Part shown: positions 12,062 through 23,900 of the stretch, piece by piece | Numbering within the stretch: position 1 is the first letter of the stretch | How the letters are laid out: every line of letters starts with the position of its first letter | DNA from: Oxyruncus cristatus | Lineage: Eukaryota > Chordata > Aves > Passeriformes > Cotingidae | Assembly (NCBI GenBank): GCA_013399855.1 | Contig: VXAY01002085.1 | Span: forward strand, 212,023 to 276,022 | Reading direction: 5' to 3' | DNA length: 64,000 nt | The notes under the pieces: model-generated | Seen by the model: only the letters and a program-made list of their open reading frames with translations | Told to the model about the DNA's origin: nothing | Database searches by the model: none | Translations under genes and position numbers: made by a program

Positions 12062-12640
12062 AGAGTCACAGAAGCACAGAAGGTTAGGAATTGGAAGGGA
12101 CCTTTCGAAGTCGTCTGGTCCAATGTCCCTGCTCAAGAAGGGCCACCTAAAGCCACTTGCCAGGACTATATCTAGGTGGTTTTTTAATATCTCCAAAGAG
12201 GGAAACTCCATAACTTCCCTGGGCAATGTGTGCCAGGGCTTAGTCATCTTCACAGAGAAAGAGTGGTTCCTCATGTTCAGAGGCACCCTCATGTGTTTCC
12301 ATTTGTGCTCATTGCCTCTGCTCCTGCCACTGGGCACAACTGAAAAGAGCCTTCTCCACTCTCTTTGCATCATTCTTCCAGTTATTTACATGCATTAATA
12401 AATTCTCTCCTGGTCCTTCTCTTCTTGAGGCTGAGCAGCCCCAGCTGTCTCAGCCTTTCCTTATAGGAGAGATTCTCTAGTCCCTTAATTGTCATTATGG
12501 CCCTTTGATGGCTTCTCTTCAGCAGGCCCATGTCTCTCTGGTACTGGGGAGCCCAGACCTGGACACAGCACTCCAGGTGTGGCTTCATGGACACCTCTTG
12601 AACACTTAGTGAGTCGATGACATTGTTAATAATTGACATG
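12062..12640 (-). mobile_element. CR1 LINE fragment, about 0.58 kb, with ORF2 C-terminus remnant
   Basis: The plus strand opens with AGAGTCACAGAAGCACAGAA, a diverged CR1 tail, then GGAATTGGAAGGGACCTTTC. Read on the minus strand it encodes the end of CR1 ORF2 (C-terminal to the reverse transcriptase) in two overlapping frames. The segment at 12382-12639 contains WAPQYQRDM and LENLSYKERLRQLGL. The segment at 12032-12373 contains RLFSVVPS and PREVMEFPSLEILK. The switch of frame shows at least one frameshift. The element is truncated at about 12640, so the endonuclease and reverse transcriptase are missing. Its divergent 3' end suggests an older CR1 subfamily than the copy at 52401. Confidence 0.93.
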
Positions 12641-12807
12641 AAAGAAAAGGGGTTTCATAACGGGTTTATTCTTTCAATCTCAGAAGTAGACACTGTTATT
12701 TTCTGTTAAATTTTGACTTAACCCTGGGATTTATACCAGGCTCAAGAAGAAAACATCAGTTAAAAATACCTCTATTATTCAAGCAAAAATGCTTTGACCA
12801 GTTGTAA
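12641..12807. other. unique spacer
   Basis: Short AT-rich spacer between the CR1 fragment and the stop-free patch that begins at 12808. Nothing is recognised in it. Confidence 0.5.
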
Positions 12808-13017
12808 TTCTTTTGCTTATCAGTCAGTCATTGTCATAAGGAAGTTTTTGTCTCCTGTTCAGAGCTATTCCTTCCTCTTGGGTTGATGATAACACTTGCT
12901 GAGTATCACATTGTTCTGCCCAATCGGGCTGCAGGTGGAGATGTACACGGCTGGACTGCCACGTTTTTCCTGGGATACCTGCTGGCAAAAGGACTAGCCA
13001 AGGTGATGCAGGGCTGA
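12808..13017 (+). other. 69-codon stop-free segment in a GC-richer patch, unknown
   Basis: The frame opens directly after a TAA at 12805-12807 and stops at TGA 13015-13017. The first ATG is at 12886, leaving 43 codons. The later part reads NRAAGGDVHGWTATFFLGYL and ends LLAKGLAKVMQG. The patch at about 12910-13015 is richer in G+C and holds several CpGs, unlike its surroundings. A GGD near a hydrophobic helix faintly recalls the GAGD box of pfkB-type sugar kinases, but the alignment is poor and I do not make that call. It could be an exon fragment, an old pseudogene or chance. Confidence 0.15.
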
Positions 13018-15019
13018 CTCTAGTCTTCTAACACAGAGAGAGATAAAATTTGATTTATGAACAAGTGGTGTACTAGTAAAATGTGAGAGTTCTGGAAAAT
13101 CTGGGAGTTAATCCAGATTGCTAAAGTAACCACTTTTTTTTCTCGGTTTTAATGTGGCTTTATTACAGCAGTTGAAAGTGTTGTTAAGTCCTTAAGGCTC
13201 ATTGTCCTTACACTGTAGAGTTCTTTTTGTTGTATTTTATTTCCTTTGCATTATCATTTGTATGTTAAGAAAAAGAAATCACAAGATATTTTCAATAGTC
13301 TAAAAATCTATTTTTACTGTTCTCAACAAAGGTAAACATGGATCAAAACCCTTTATAACCTTTCTTCCTTCCAAAAAGATTTTAAGTGCATTTTCACTCC
13401 TGTTTTATTTTTCAAAAGCAGATATTGCAGCTGCCTAATTCTGAGACAAATTTTCTTCCTCTTCACTGGTTTGAGGAGCTGAAAGAGAAGAAAAACAAAG
13501 GAGTTCTCATGCTATTTGGAGAAATTAAATCAGAGGAAGGGCTATGAACAGCTAAATATGTTATCTTGGAGAGTAAGATGTCTATGGGTTAGGCAACAGT
13601 CACAGTAAAAGTCACACAGCCATAAAAATAATAAATTGAAGACTGCCAGAACAGAGTTGTACTATATGCTTCACACTGCTGATTAATGAAAGCATCTGAA
13701 ATCTGAATTGGACTATCAGAAACCACTTAGCACAACAGTGTATTTCGTTACAAAACACCATCAATGAGCATTTTGTATAACCACAGGTCATTAATTGTCA
13801 GGGCATGATTTTACACCCCTGCTCACCCCCTTCTAACATTGGCTGTGAGTATAACCTACATTTCATTTAGACCTAGGGACCAAGAATAAATCTGTCTGAG
13901 GGCCACTTCCCTGAATCAAATTCCCTTGAGTTTTTCCATTATGGTGGTATAATTACTTGCACTTTCCACATAATGGATAAAATACCATCACTTCTTAATT
14001 CCTCACCTCCTGTGCCTCAGCATCCTTTTCCCCTGATTTTACATATGTGTAAATTCATGCAGCATCCTTCCTGACAACTCTGCTCCTCTTTTTTGCCCCA
14101 TGATTTAGTCTGTGAAGAGCTATGGGGCAACAGAGATCCCCTACTGATGTCGTGGATTAAGAAAAAGGTTGAAAAGGTTGCTAAGGATAGGCATGAATTG
14201 TACAGTCGTGAAATAATTGGGCTAAGTTATCAAAAGATAGTGTTTCACCCCAAATCTGATAATGAAACTAAAGTAGTACATCCGTAGTGGTTTCATACAC
14301 TGAAAAACAGGGTTGAAAACACCTTCTTGGTTCCCCATTAGTTCCCCAGGTATTTGTTGCCACTTCTCACAGCTGCAAGTCACAGCTAGTCCTGTTGTCT
14401 GACAACTTCACAAGTCACGTTATGGCTTGGCTCAAGACAATATTGACAGCTGCCACAGAACAAGATCTGGAAAAATCATTAGGATGTGGTGAAAAGAACA
14501 TGTGAACATATAAAAAGGATGAAATGAACGTCCTCCTAAAGTGCAAAACCCAGAGTGAAAGCAGAAGGATTTGGACTAGTGTGTGTCATCTTGGAATTGA
14601 TTATATTTCCCCTTGTGGAAATAGTGTTCTTTTCTCAGCACAAAATGCAAGTGTTTGTCTATAGTTCAGTCATACAAACAGTCTGTTCCTCATTGCCACT
14701 GTTGAAGACAACAGTTAAACGCCTATTTTTCCAACATGTTGGAGGCTGACATGTTACAAGGGGGTACAGAGAGAAGGAAAACTTTGGGGGCTTATGTTCG
14801 GTCTCTGCTATCCGAGGTCTGAGGTTTGTTCTCTAAAAGAGCTGGGACTGCTTATTCTTCATTAATTGGGGCCAGGAAATAGGTGATAAATGGAGGCTGC
14901 ATTCCCGCATTGTTAATCATTCACCTTTTGTACAAGGTGTAGGCAGTCAAAAAAATGAGTACAGGAAATTTATGAATTATAAAAAATGGGCACACTGAGC
15001 CATGGCTTAACTGTTGACA
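13018..15019. other. AT-rich unique sequence with a 14-bp palindrome
   Basis: No repeat family or gene is recognised. TCCAACATGTTGGA at 14730-14743 is a perfect palindrome, and a second ACATGTT-containing decamer follows at 14747-14756. Confidence 0.5.
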
Positions 15020-15470
15020 GAACTCCCTTCTGAGACCAATGTGTCCCTGTGGGTTTCTTTGGACTATCTGTCAGCAGCAGTTGGTTATGGTATTTGTCAT
15101 TGCACTGTTATCTGTCACGGGGACAACTGACTGGACAGAACCTGCCAGGCCACTGGGACTTCTCCTGCTACCGACACTGTTCAACATCAGCTTCACCATG
15201 TATATGTTTCCTTCCCTCCCTTGGCAACTCCAGCTGGGAGATTCTGCAGTGATATTTTGGAGTGGTGAGGCACAGGATGGTTTGCAGCCACAGAAGCACC
15301 ACTGTGTAGCTCTGGCAGGAGTCAGCATAAGAGTCTCAGCTCGCAAGGGCTGCCGAGGGAAGAAGGGGCAGATCGTGTTCACAGCTCTTTTCAGAGCAGC
15401 TCTTGTCAGCACTGGCGCCATCCTTGGTATCAGCCAGCTAAACTAGAAGCTGGAAGGTGCTCAAGGCTGT
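15020..15470. other. GC-richer island, nature unknown
   Basis: About 450 bp stand out from the AT-rich surroundings by eye. The plus strand is open for 135 codons (15039-15446) and the minus strand for 116 codons (15071-15421) over the same bases. Double-stranded openness of this kind usually reflects low stop density in GC-rich DNA rather than coding. The plus translation has two hydrophobic stretches near residues 15-25 and 38-60 but no known domain. It could be a transposon relic not visible to me, an exon of a non-coding RNA, or a regulatory element. Confidence 0.3.
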
Positions 15471-18400
15471 GACACATACTTGCAGCCTAAATTTATTCAC
15501 ACACAGTTACACTTTTGGATTCTCAAGTCAGCACTGTTTTTCAGCTTACTCAGCCTTTCTTTTTTTCCTGGTGTTTAGCTACCCCATCAGCTATATTTGC
15601 AGAGAGCAATAATATTCCCAGTTGCCTTATTTTTACTAGACTGCACAGTAGAGAATTTTTTCAGTCTCCTTTTATACAAAAGGCTATCTGTTTTTTGATT
15701 TTTCTAGTAGCTGTTCTGTGTAGCTGTTACAGCATAAGGTGATTTTTTGGTGAGGATGACTAAAATTGAACACGATACTTCATCCTCAATATTGCTCTCC
15801 TTGCACTGGAAATACACCCCTGAATTTAGGGTGGAACTAAATAACTGTCTTTGCTGACTGTAGATCACACTAAACAAGCTGGTATAGGTCAGACTCAAAA
15901 TCCAAATATGTTTATAGAATAGAAGAAGAAAACCTGTTGGCGTGGAGCAATGTGGAACGTTTGTCAACTTCCTGTTCTTGCAGGATATTCATATGCTTCA
16001 ATTATATATCTAGAAACAAGCAGCACGAATGATTTTCATAATTTGTGGTAGGTTACTAAATCTCACCTGTTTTCCTTCCAACCTCCCCAGAGATACAGGT
16101 ATGTCTGCTTTTATTGACACTGTGTCTAGCTTCAGTTGGCCTGATGGGATTATGCAGAAACCTCTTTAGAAGGAACTTCCCATAACAATGTGTTATTTGA
16201 GTAACCAGTGGGATAAATAAGTAGATTCCATGTATATTCTATGTAAATGGTCATTTTCTCTGTTATTCAAAGGAGCTCAGTAAAGTAAATAAGCCTCTTT
16301 TTATTGCCCAAGTCACTAGAGATGTTTTTGGTATTGTTCATTTTCTTCAGGCTTATAATTACTATTTTCAGTATCTACATCCCAAACATTTTCTCATAAA
16401 ATACAAATATCAAAATAGTAGAGCATTGCAATGTGTACTATGCACATCACCATTCTTGTACTACTGCTACAAGATGTACAAAATAGACAGCAATTTTTGA
16501 AAAAGCACAGCAAGCCAAATACACTTCACCAGAAATATGATACTCAAAGGGGAAAATACAGAAATAAAACATCAGCACAAGTTAACATGTTGTTGATACA
16601 GAGAGAAATCAAGAATCCAGATCAAGGCTTAACCATCTTTCAAAGGGAAAATAAGCAAAACTGAATATAAAGGAAAGTCAGAAATGTCTTGTACTACTTT
16701 ATCTATGGAAGCAACAGAGAGATGGGAAAAAAAAAGAAAAACAAAAAAGCTGGAGCATGTTTCAAATGGGAAAAAAGATTAAGCTTGACAGAAACAAGTA
16801 TAGAGGAGTTACAATGGAATGAAAGAAATGACACAGGAAAATGGAAGTAAGTTTTCTTTCCCAATGAAAGAGGTGACTGTTACTCTATGCAGATAACTTT
16901 CATTTCAGGAACATCACAGGGACAAGTAGAGAAATTCTATCTAAGTAAAGTCAGAAGGGTTTTGTTCATTATGGAGGTCCAGGTTCCTTTTTTTTTTTTT
17001 ATTAATGTGTACCAGATGAACACCCTGTGGTGTGCATTCATGTGCTATGCTCCTGAAAAAGAAAGCACGGTTTATGGATTTGTAGTTCTGCTAAACAGTG
17101 AAAAAAAGTGAGAAGAATGAATTAAAGAGTAGTTGCATTGATTTTAAAATTATTTCATATGGTGCAGTGCTTCTCTTTTTCATCCTCCAGGACAACAGTG
17201 CTTACACATTTACAGATAAGCCTCTAGGAGATATTTTTTTCTCTCCTATGTCTTTCTTGGTTATTTGTAATATATTTTTTTTTCTGCAGAGACCTCTGAA
17301 GATTTGGATCAGTTCTAGAAAGTTAAATATGAAGGATTAAAATGCACATGTATTTTAAGTAAATGTCCAAGAGGACCCTTATAAGTTCCTCTTATAATGT
17401 AAGTTCTGCCTCCAATCTCCACCACCAAGCACTGCCAATCTGTGCGTTTAGTTGATGCATAGAATAGTTAGAGAACACTGTCAAAAAGGTGAGACTTGCC
17501 ACCGCTCTTAAGAAATAAAGTGTTCCACAAGGACCATTTTGCGTATTAGACAGCTAGTTTTTAGCAGGACAGGAACTTTGAAGGAATTTTTTTGTCGTGA
17601 CTACTACTGGAACATACTGCTTGTCAACATGGAAAACAACTTGAAGAAAGAATAAGCTTTCTCCAAATAGTATACTTCTTTAAAAAGTTGGCTTTGTGCA
17701 TGAAGATGACATTCCTTAACCATTTCATCATCCTCCTTCTTATGACATTACTGAAAATGTGGAGGATATTTATGAAAAAGAAATGTTAGTTTCCAGATCT
17801 TTCCCTGGGCACAACAATGCAGTCAGGATAACTTTTTGAAAATGGTCACATAGAAGGGATGAGTTTGGGAAATTGCAAAAAACTTTAATTTGATGGAGAG
17901 TGGGAAGAAAAATATATTTCACTGATCCATATTTCTTTTAATGGATACCATCACATCTTCATGGCATTTGGTTTTATTTTCACTTATTTCTTTTCCTTTC
18001 AGCTGCTTGCTCAGAAGACTAAGATGCATAATTTTCTTTGACTACTGAGTCCTCAAAATCCTACCTAATAGCCCACTGCCAGTAGACTGAAATGCGTATA
18101 TACTTACAAGTTTAATTGTATATATATGTAGACATCTTCTTAATCCTTGTCACTACAGAGGAGCTATGAATTGAAATAATACCTTTATGATATGGCATAT
18201 CATTGACATAATGGCAAATCATTGCTCCAGGTTTAGACATTCACAAAACACAACTCTGCTTATGACCAATATAAATGTCAGGGTTTCTCTATAACTTTGA
18301 TCACATTTCAGGAAGTATTTTCTCATCCTAAATAAATACCTTTTGGTTGAAGTAGAAGTTGCAGAGAGTTTGCTTGAAGTTAATAGAAAATGTCCCTGTA

Positions 18401-20239
18401 GCTTGTCCTAACTTAATCCACTGAAAATCCTTTTTGTTTGTCATTTTATACAGCATTTCTTATTTAGATGAAATACTTAGTAGGAGCTAGGCATAGCTCT
18501 AAAACTTGCAACATAAAAAAGTTTTTAAAAAAACAGGTTATACACCATAAGAAGAAAATATAAGGCTTTAAATACTGTTTTCTACAATGAATCCATCCTG
18601 AACTTGTCATATTTGGTCTTCATTACATTTGAGAATTGTCTTGGAAGAGTATAAGCCTTTTATAGGAGATTCTGAGTTCATCATCACAGGTAGTAGGCAT
18701 TTTAAATATACTGCTAACTTTTCATCTATGATTAATGGGTCTGTTATTTCAAATTTGATGTGTAGTTCACACAATGTACAAGTGAGTTACTTCAGCCTGA
18801 GCCAGAATATTTAATAAAACATAAAAGTGAGATTCAGCTCTGCAGTTCTAACTATGCTTAGCATTTTTTTTCACTATTGATTCAGATTCTCCCTGACTTT
18901 CAAACTTGCTTTTTTTCTTTCTTGTAACAAGGTCTTTTACTATCTTACAAGGTAGATTATATCTTTAAGCTAATTTTGCTTGAGAAGCACATGGGAGTTC
19001 TCTTGATTGTTAGGATAGAAGCTGCTTATAGACTTCCAGTACCTATGACTGATAAGTGTCCTCCATTAACTCTCTGAATATCATATTTCATTGAAAGATA
19101 AAATACAAAGGTGATGTTTGGCAGCTTTTAATATCTCCAGAGAAACTGTCTAAAACAATTTTATTTACAATAAATATAACAACAGGTTCATGAGGATTTA
19201 GGTGGGAACCATTGATTCAAAAAATAACTCAAGTTGTAAGGGACCCATGAGGGTCCAAGAATGTTAAAGAACAAACAAAAATAGAGACTGATTAATCTGT
19301 AAAACAATTACAGGGATAGATGTTGTAGACCCAGCCTGACTCACCAGTTCAGACAGTCTCTCAACATGGCAGTACCTGGCAACTTGGACTAGGCTGAATA
19401 TGAGCCAGAAGAATACAAAAAAAAGCTACATACTGAGTGACCTTACAGGAATTAAAGCCATTTTATTTGCCCAAAAGAAGGCCAGGGTATCTTGGGGGTT
19501 GGAAAAATTTGGTTAGGGTGTAGGTCTTTGAAAAGGAAGGATGTGAAGGTTGTGGGGAGGGTTTTTTTTTTAATTTGTTTTGTTCTTTTTATGAGTGGTC
19601 CCAAAGGTCCCAAAGGTTAGCACATTGGAAATTTCTGGCTGGGCATATGGATAAGCTTTGGGTTTGGGACAAATACAAATTTCTGAAGTATACTTTAAAT
19701 TTAGGCAAGAAAAATCCTGAGTGAAACCTAATTTCAAGTGCAATCCGTCAATCCTATGATAATATAATACTCATCTTCCCCAAGAATACTCATTAACAGA
19801 AAGACAAGATATTTTTGACAGTATATATTTTTGAATGTGTTTTTGTTATCCAAAGAATTACTTACTACAATCACAATTGTTTAAGCTACATTTTTTTTAT
19901 TATTTTGAGTGAAGACATTATTTTACATTTCCTTTTCAGTTCTAACAATCTGAATTATTCCATTAAACCATAATAACATGAAGTATAATTGGCCCAGTGT
20001 AACCGTGTATGGCTCTATGATTCAAGAAATACAAAAGACAGATTAATTATTTTAGAACTGCTTATTAGCACTTAAATCCACATGTATTTTTCAAGGATAT
20101 ATATTCCTTCTGATGTTGGACTACCTTCTTGTAAAAGCTCTCAATGCCAGCCCTGGCCACTGAATAAGTTGCTAAAATATCTCCTCTCTACCTTCTCATA
20201 AAATTAATCTTGCAAGCAGTCAGATGATAAAAGCTTCTA
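15471..20239. other. AT-rich unique sequence, no gene seen
   Basis: Almost 5 kb without a recognisable repeat or exon. T-runs occur at 16989-17000 and near 17220-17280. Open frames are short and have no recognisable product. Confidence 0.55.
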
Positions 20240-20760
20240 GGCTGTTGAGTAAAACAGCCTTTGCAGAAAGCAGGGGGAAGCCAGCAGATCAGGAGTGCTT
20301 ATCCCACCACTGCACAGGAGACATCAATGGTATATGGGGTGTTTGAACACCTGGAACTTGACTATCATACAGCAGAGTCAGCCACAGGGGCTGGACACGG
20401 AAGGCATTCATCCAGGAGGAGGCTGAAAGTAGGTGAATTAAGCAGATACGCAGCTTTTCACGAGCAGCAAGAGTCTACATATTCAACTCTGACTCATTTA
20501 CAGAAGTCATGTCCGGCAAAAACGGCCCCCTCAGTGACGGTGGACTATCCCCCATGCTGGTGGAGAATGGTTGATAGGTTTTGACTCCTGGGAGACCACT
20601 GGTGAGTAACATGGGAGAGAAACAACCCTGTGGCATTGAATGTAAACTTTACCAGCCAGGGGAGGCTTGTAGTAGGTCTTGGATATCTTCCAGGTTTTTG
20701 GCTTGTGGCTTCTTCCAGGTAAAGCAATGTATATGGCAGGTTATACGTTTACTTTCTATC
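20240..20760. other. GC- and CpG-richer island, nature unknown
   Basis: This block is richer in G+C and in CpG (for example near 20397, 20448, 20460, 20512 and 20538) than the flanks. The plus strand is open for 107 codons from 20261 to 20584 with no recognisable domain. A donor-like CAG|GTAAAG lies at 20717-20725. The block could be an exon of an unknown transcript or a regulatory element. No CR1 or other repeat similarity is visible. Confidence 0.3.
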
Positions 20761-20911
20761 TGTGACTCACCAGTGTTTCTTGTCCCTATCTTTCTCCTTT
20801 TATGATTTTTTTGTCTTGGCTAAAATTGCTGTTTTATCATTGTAAGTTAATTTCTGAACCATTAAAAATCCTATACGTTTTCAATTTATTTACATATTTA
20901 ACAATCAAATA

Positions 20912-20954
20912 TGTACATGTGTATTCCCTACACATGTACAAGGTGTAGGGAATA
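20912..20954. repeat. two overlapping, mutually exclusive perfect inverted repeats
   Basis: Hairpin A pairs 20912-20921 (TGTACATGTG) with 20931-20940 (CACATGTACA) around a 9-nt loop. Hairpin B pairs 20922-20933 (TATTCCCTACAC) with 20943-20954 (GTGTAGGGAATA) around a 9-nt loop. The arms interleave and share 20931-20933, so a single strand can form one or the other but not both. Confidence 0.85.
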
Positions 20955-23900
20955 AGCTCAAATTAATAAACTGAAGCCAACTTGCCTGTTGTTTATAGAG
21001 AAAGGACAATGATGTTTAAAGAACACTTTAGAGTTCTTGTAAAGTTTCCTGGTCCAAAGGAGTTCTTTATGTAATTACAACATTTCCTATCTGCAGTAAA
21101 ATTCTTATACAATTATACCCAACTAAAACAATACAAGTTCCAGATATGGTTTTTCATTTAGATTAATCTCATTTCAGTGCTATTTTTATATTGCATTCAT
21201 TTAATGCGTTGCAATGAAAAAGTTTTTGGAGAAGATATAAAATTATTTTATATGATATTGATTTCTTCCTATACAAATATCTATTATAAGAATCTCTTTT
21301 GACTTAGGAACAGAGCAGGCAGAGACTCTTGTGTCTGCTTGTCTTACGAAATGCATGAATTTTATTAATGCATTCAGTTCCTGACAGTCAGTGATAGTTG
21401 GCTGAGCACATAGGAACAGATAATACTGCCATGAAAGCTAAACTATCACAGGAAAAATTTGGCCTGACTCATCTCATTGGTCCACATCAATCTACAGGCA
21501 ATGCAATCCACACAATGTTTTTTGAAAGAACATAAAAAATCCTACATCTCATGAAGGAAACACACAGGTCAGGGTAAGTCTTATCAGCCTGAGATTTGTT
21601 TCCATCCCATCTTTCATTTGTGTCAGCAAACTGTGCATAAAGACTGCCTCACAGTCAGAAATTTTAAAGAGAGACCAGATTTTTGCTTTGTAGTACTAAA
21701 AATCATTCTTATTCAAGGGCAAAAAATAAATCCTTTCCAAAATAAACAGAGTAAACTTAATAATGAAGTCATCCTTCATGTTAGTTCTTTGCAATTAATG
21801 AAGTTTCTCACATTTTTCCTCCCCTCTTTGACATTTTTATTAGTGTTAACAGGAATATCTCATGTTGATGTCTGGAAAACACTGAGCACTGAGGTTTGAC
21901 AGCTTAAACCTCCACCTGGGAACAGCATGAAGTATCCTCTGCCTTGTCATTGACATCTGTGGGACTTCATGTACACGTAATATTCTCAGCTGGTGCAAAG
22001 CACAGGGTTTTGGTATTTACATGGCTCTGACACCTGAAGCAGAATTGCTTCACGGGTTGTTAAAACAGGACTGGGGGTAGAAGCTGTGCAGAGCATGCCA
22101 GGAATGTGAGTACGAGAATGAGAGTACAGAGTGCTCAGCCCAGCTTAATGCCTCCGGAGTCCCTGGCAAAAAAAAAAAAATGGAGTGTTCAGAGTTTTCT
22201 GTATAAAGGTTTTTATTTTTTTTTTGTTTGCTTCCCTCCTTATGCATATTCTGAAGTTCTTGCTGTATATGGAATAGGACAATCTTTTTTCACTTTAAAG
22301 TAATACCAGAGCAAGATTTGTAATACCAGAGCAAGGAAGTCCTCCGAGGTCATTGAAATTATCTCCCAGTGATGTTGGGGTAATTACGACAATGATAGAA
22401 AAATACTGCCTTACTGCTACCAGACAAGGTTCCTCTGGGACCTTTAAACAAGATTCATAATATTCAAGTCCACACAAAGGCCAAATGAAAATGGAACTAT
22501 CTTGCAGTCTAAGATGCTGCACCAAGAAAGTAAGAATATTAGGATTTATCCTGGTCATTCTTGCTCGGGCCTTTTGGTATTGATTTGTGTGCTAATCTTA
22601 AAACACTCAGACTTAATCTGAGAATAATTAGGGTGATGGGATAAAATATGAAGTGATATCAAACCAGGAACTGGGATGAAAACTCCAAAAGGTTCACTCA
22701 GAGGACATGCAGGCTTAATTTAGCATCTCAACTGTTAATTTTTGGTGGGAGTAATAGTCACGTTATTACAGCTACAAATATATGGTCCTTTACTGTATTT
22801 CTAGAATTTATGTGGTCTGACCCTAAAGCTTCCTCAAAAATTGATTTAAAATAAAAAAATGACAGTAAGTGGCTAGTAATTTTTATCAACTTTCAGGTAG
22901 AAATAAAAATTACTCAAATTATTACAACTCCTTTATCTATTTCTACCTTCTTCACAAACGGGCCTGGACATGGACAGATGGGCTAGAAGCAAATAAATCG
23001 ATTTCTGAATTAGGGTAAATCCAGTACATATCACAAAGCAACCAGCTCTGTCACAAACTAAAAGGTTACTAAGCCAGCAGACAGAGTCTCAATTCAGGGG
23101 TGATCTGTGCCACAGAGTCTGGAGTCAGAAAGACATTTCCAGTGAATGTCCAAGATCTCACAGAAAGTTCATGTGGAGAGTCCAGCTTGTTTAGGAAAAG
23201 TGCATGCAGCAAGGGAAGATACCTCAATTTTGGATAAAAAATTAGTACTTTTCACATCATATAGAAATAAGAAGTCATGGAACTTCATCACTTTAAGCAG
23301 AAAATAGATTCTGTCAATTTCTTTTTTTCAGGCAATAGATAAAAGCCATTTTATTTTCCCAGACTGTTGCCACTTCTGAGATAATAATTTGATATTATAG
23401 TCCCATGGGTTTGCACTTACCTGAGGATATATCTTGTTTTTAGGTACTCCAGCTGTACATCAGAGAGGCCAGCTACATTTTTCAAGGATGTTTCTAGTTC
23501 CCAGGCCTGGTTCCCTGGCTCATGGCTCCCAGGCTGGCGAGCAAGTTCTCTGTCAGTATTTTTCAGAGGACATTAATTCTGCTCAGTAATTTTCCACTTC
23601 TAACGAGGCCACCTTTATGGCTCCTCACATCACTTTTTAAGGGCGATTTTCTAAATGTAAGCCTGAGTAGGCACAGTGGAGGTATTTCCACAGATTAAAA
23701 TTATTGCTGTGGACATTTTTTTGTGACACAGACTTTGTCAGCTACAAAACATGTCTTAAAACGGGGGTCTTAGTAGCACAGGGGATACTGTTGAGTCTAT
23801 TTTAACTGTGTATGTTTACGTTGTACTCATGGAATGTTTCCCCAAATCATAATCCTCTGATAATTTGATAAATATTAAGAAGAACACATTATTCCCATGT

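Noticed and set aside
12808..13017. pfkB sugar-kinase fragment
   Set aside because: Only a GGD followed by a hydrophobic helix recalls the family. The aspartate-threonine preceding the GAGD box is missing and spacing is off, so I report an unknown open segment instead.
15039..15446. 135-codon forward frame as a gene
   Set aside because: The opposite strand is open over the same bases, there is no recognised domain, and no promoter or splice context is visible. Kept only as an unexplained GC-richer island.
20230..20760. LTR or endogenous retrovirus remnant
   Set aside because: I looked for TG...CA ends, a polypurine tract and primer-binding-site words and saw no convincing set.
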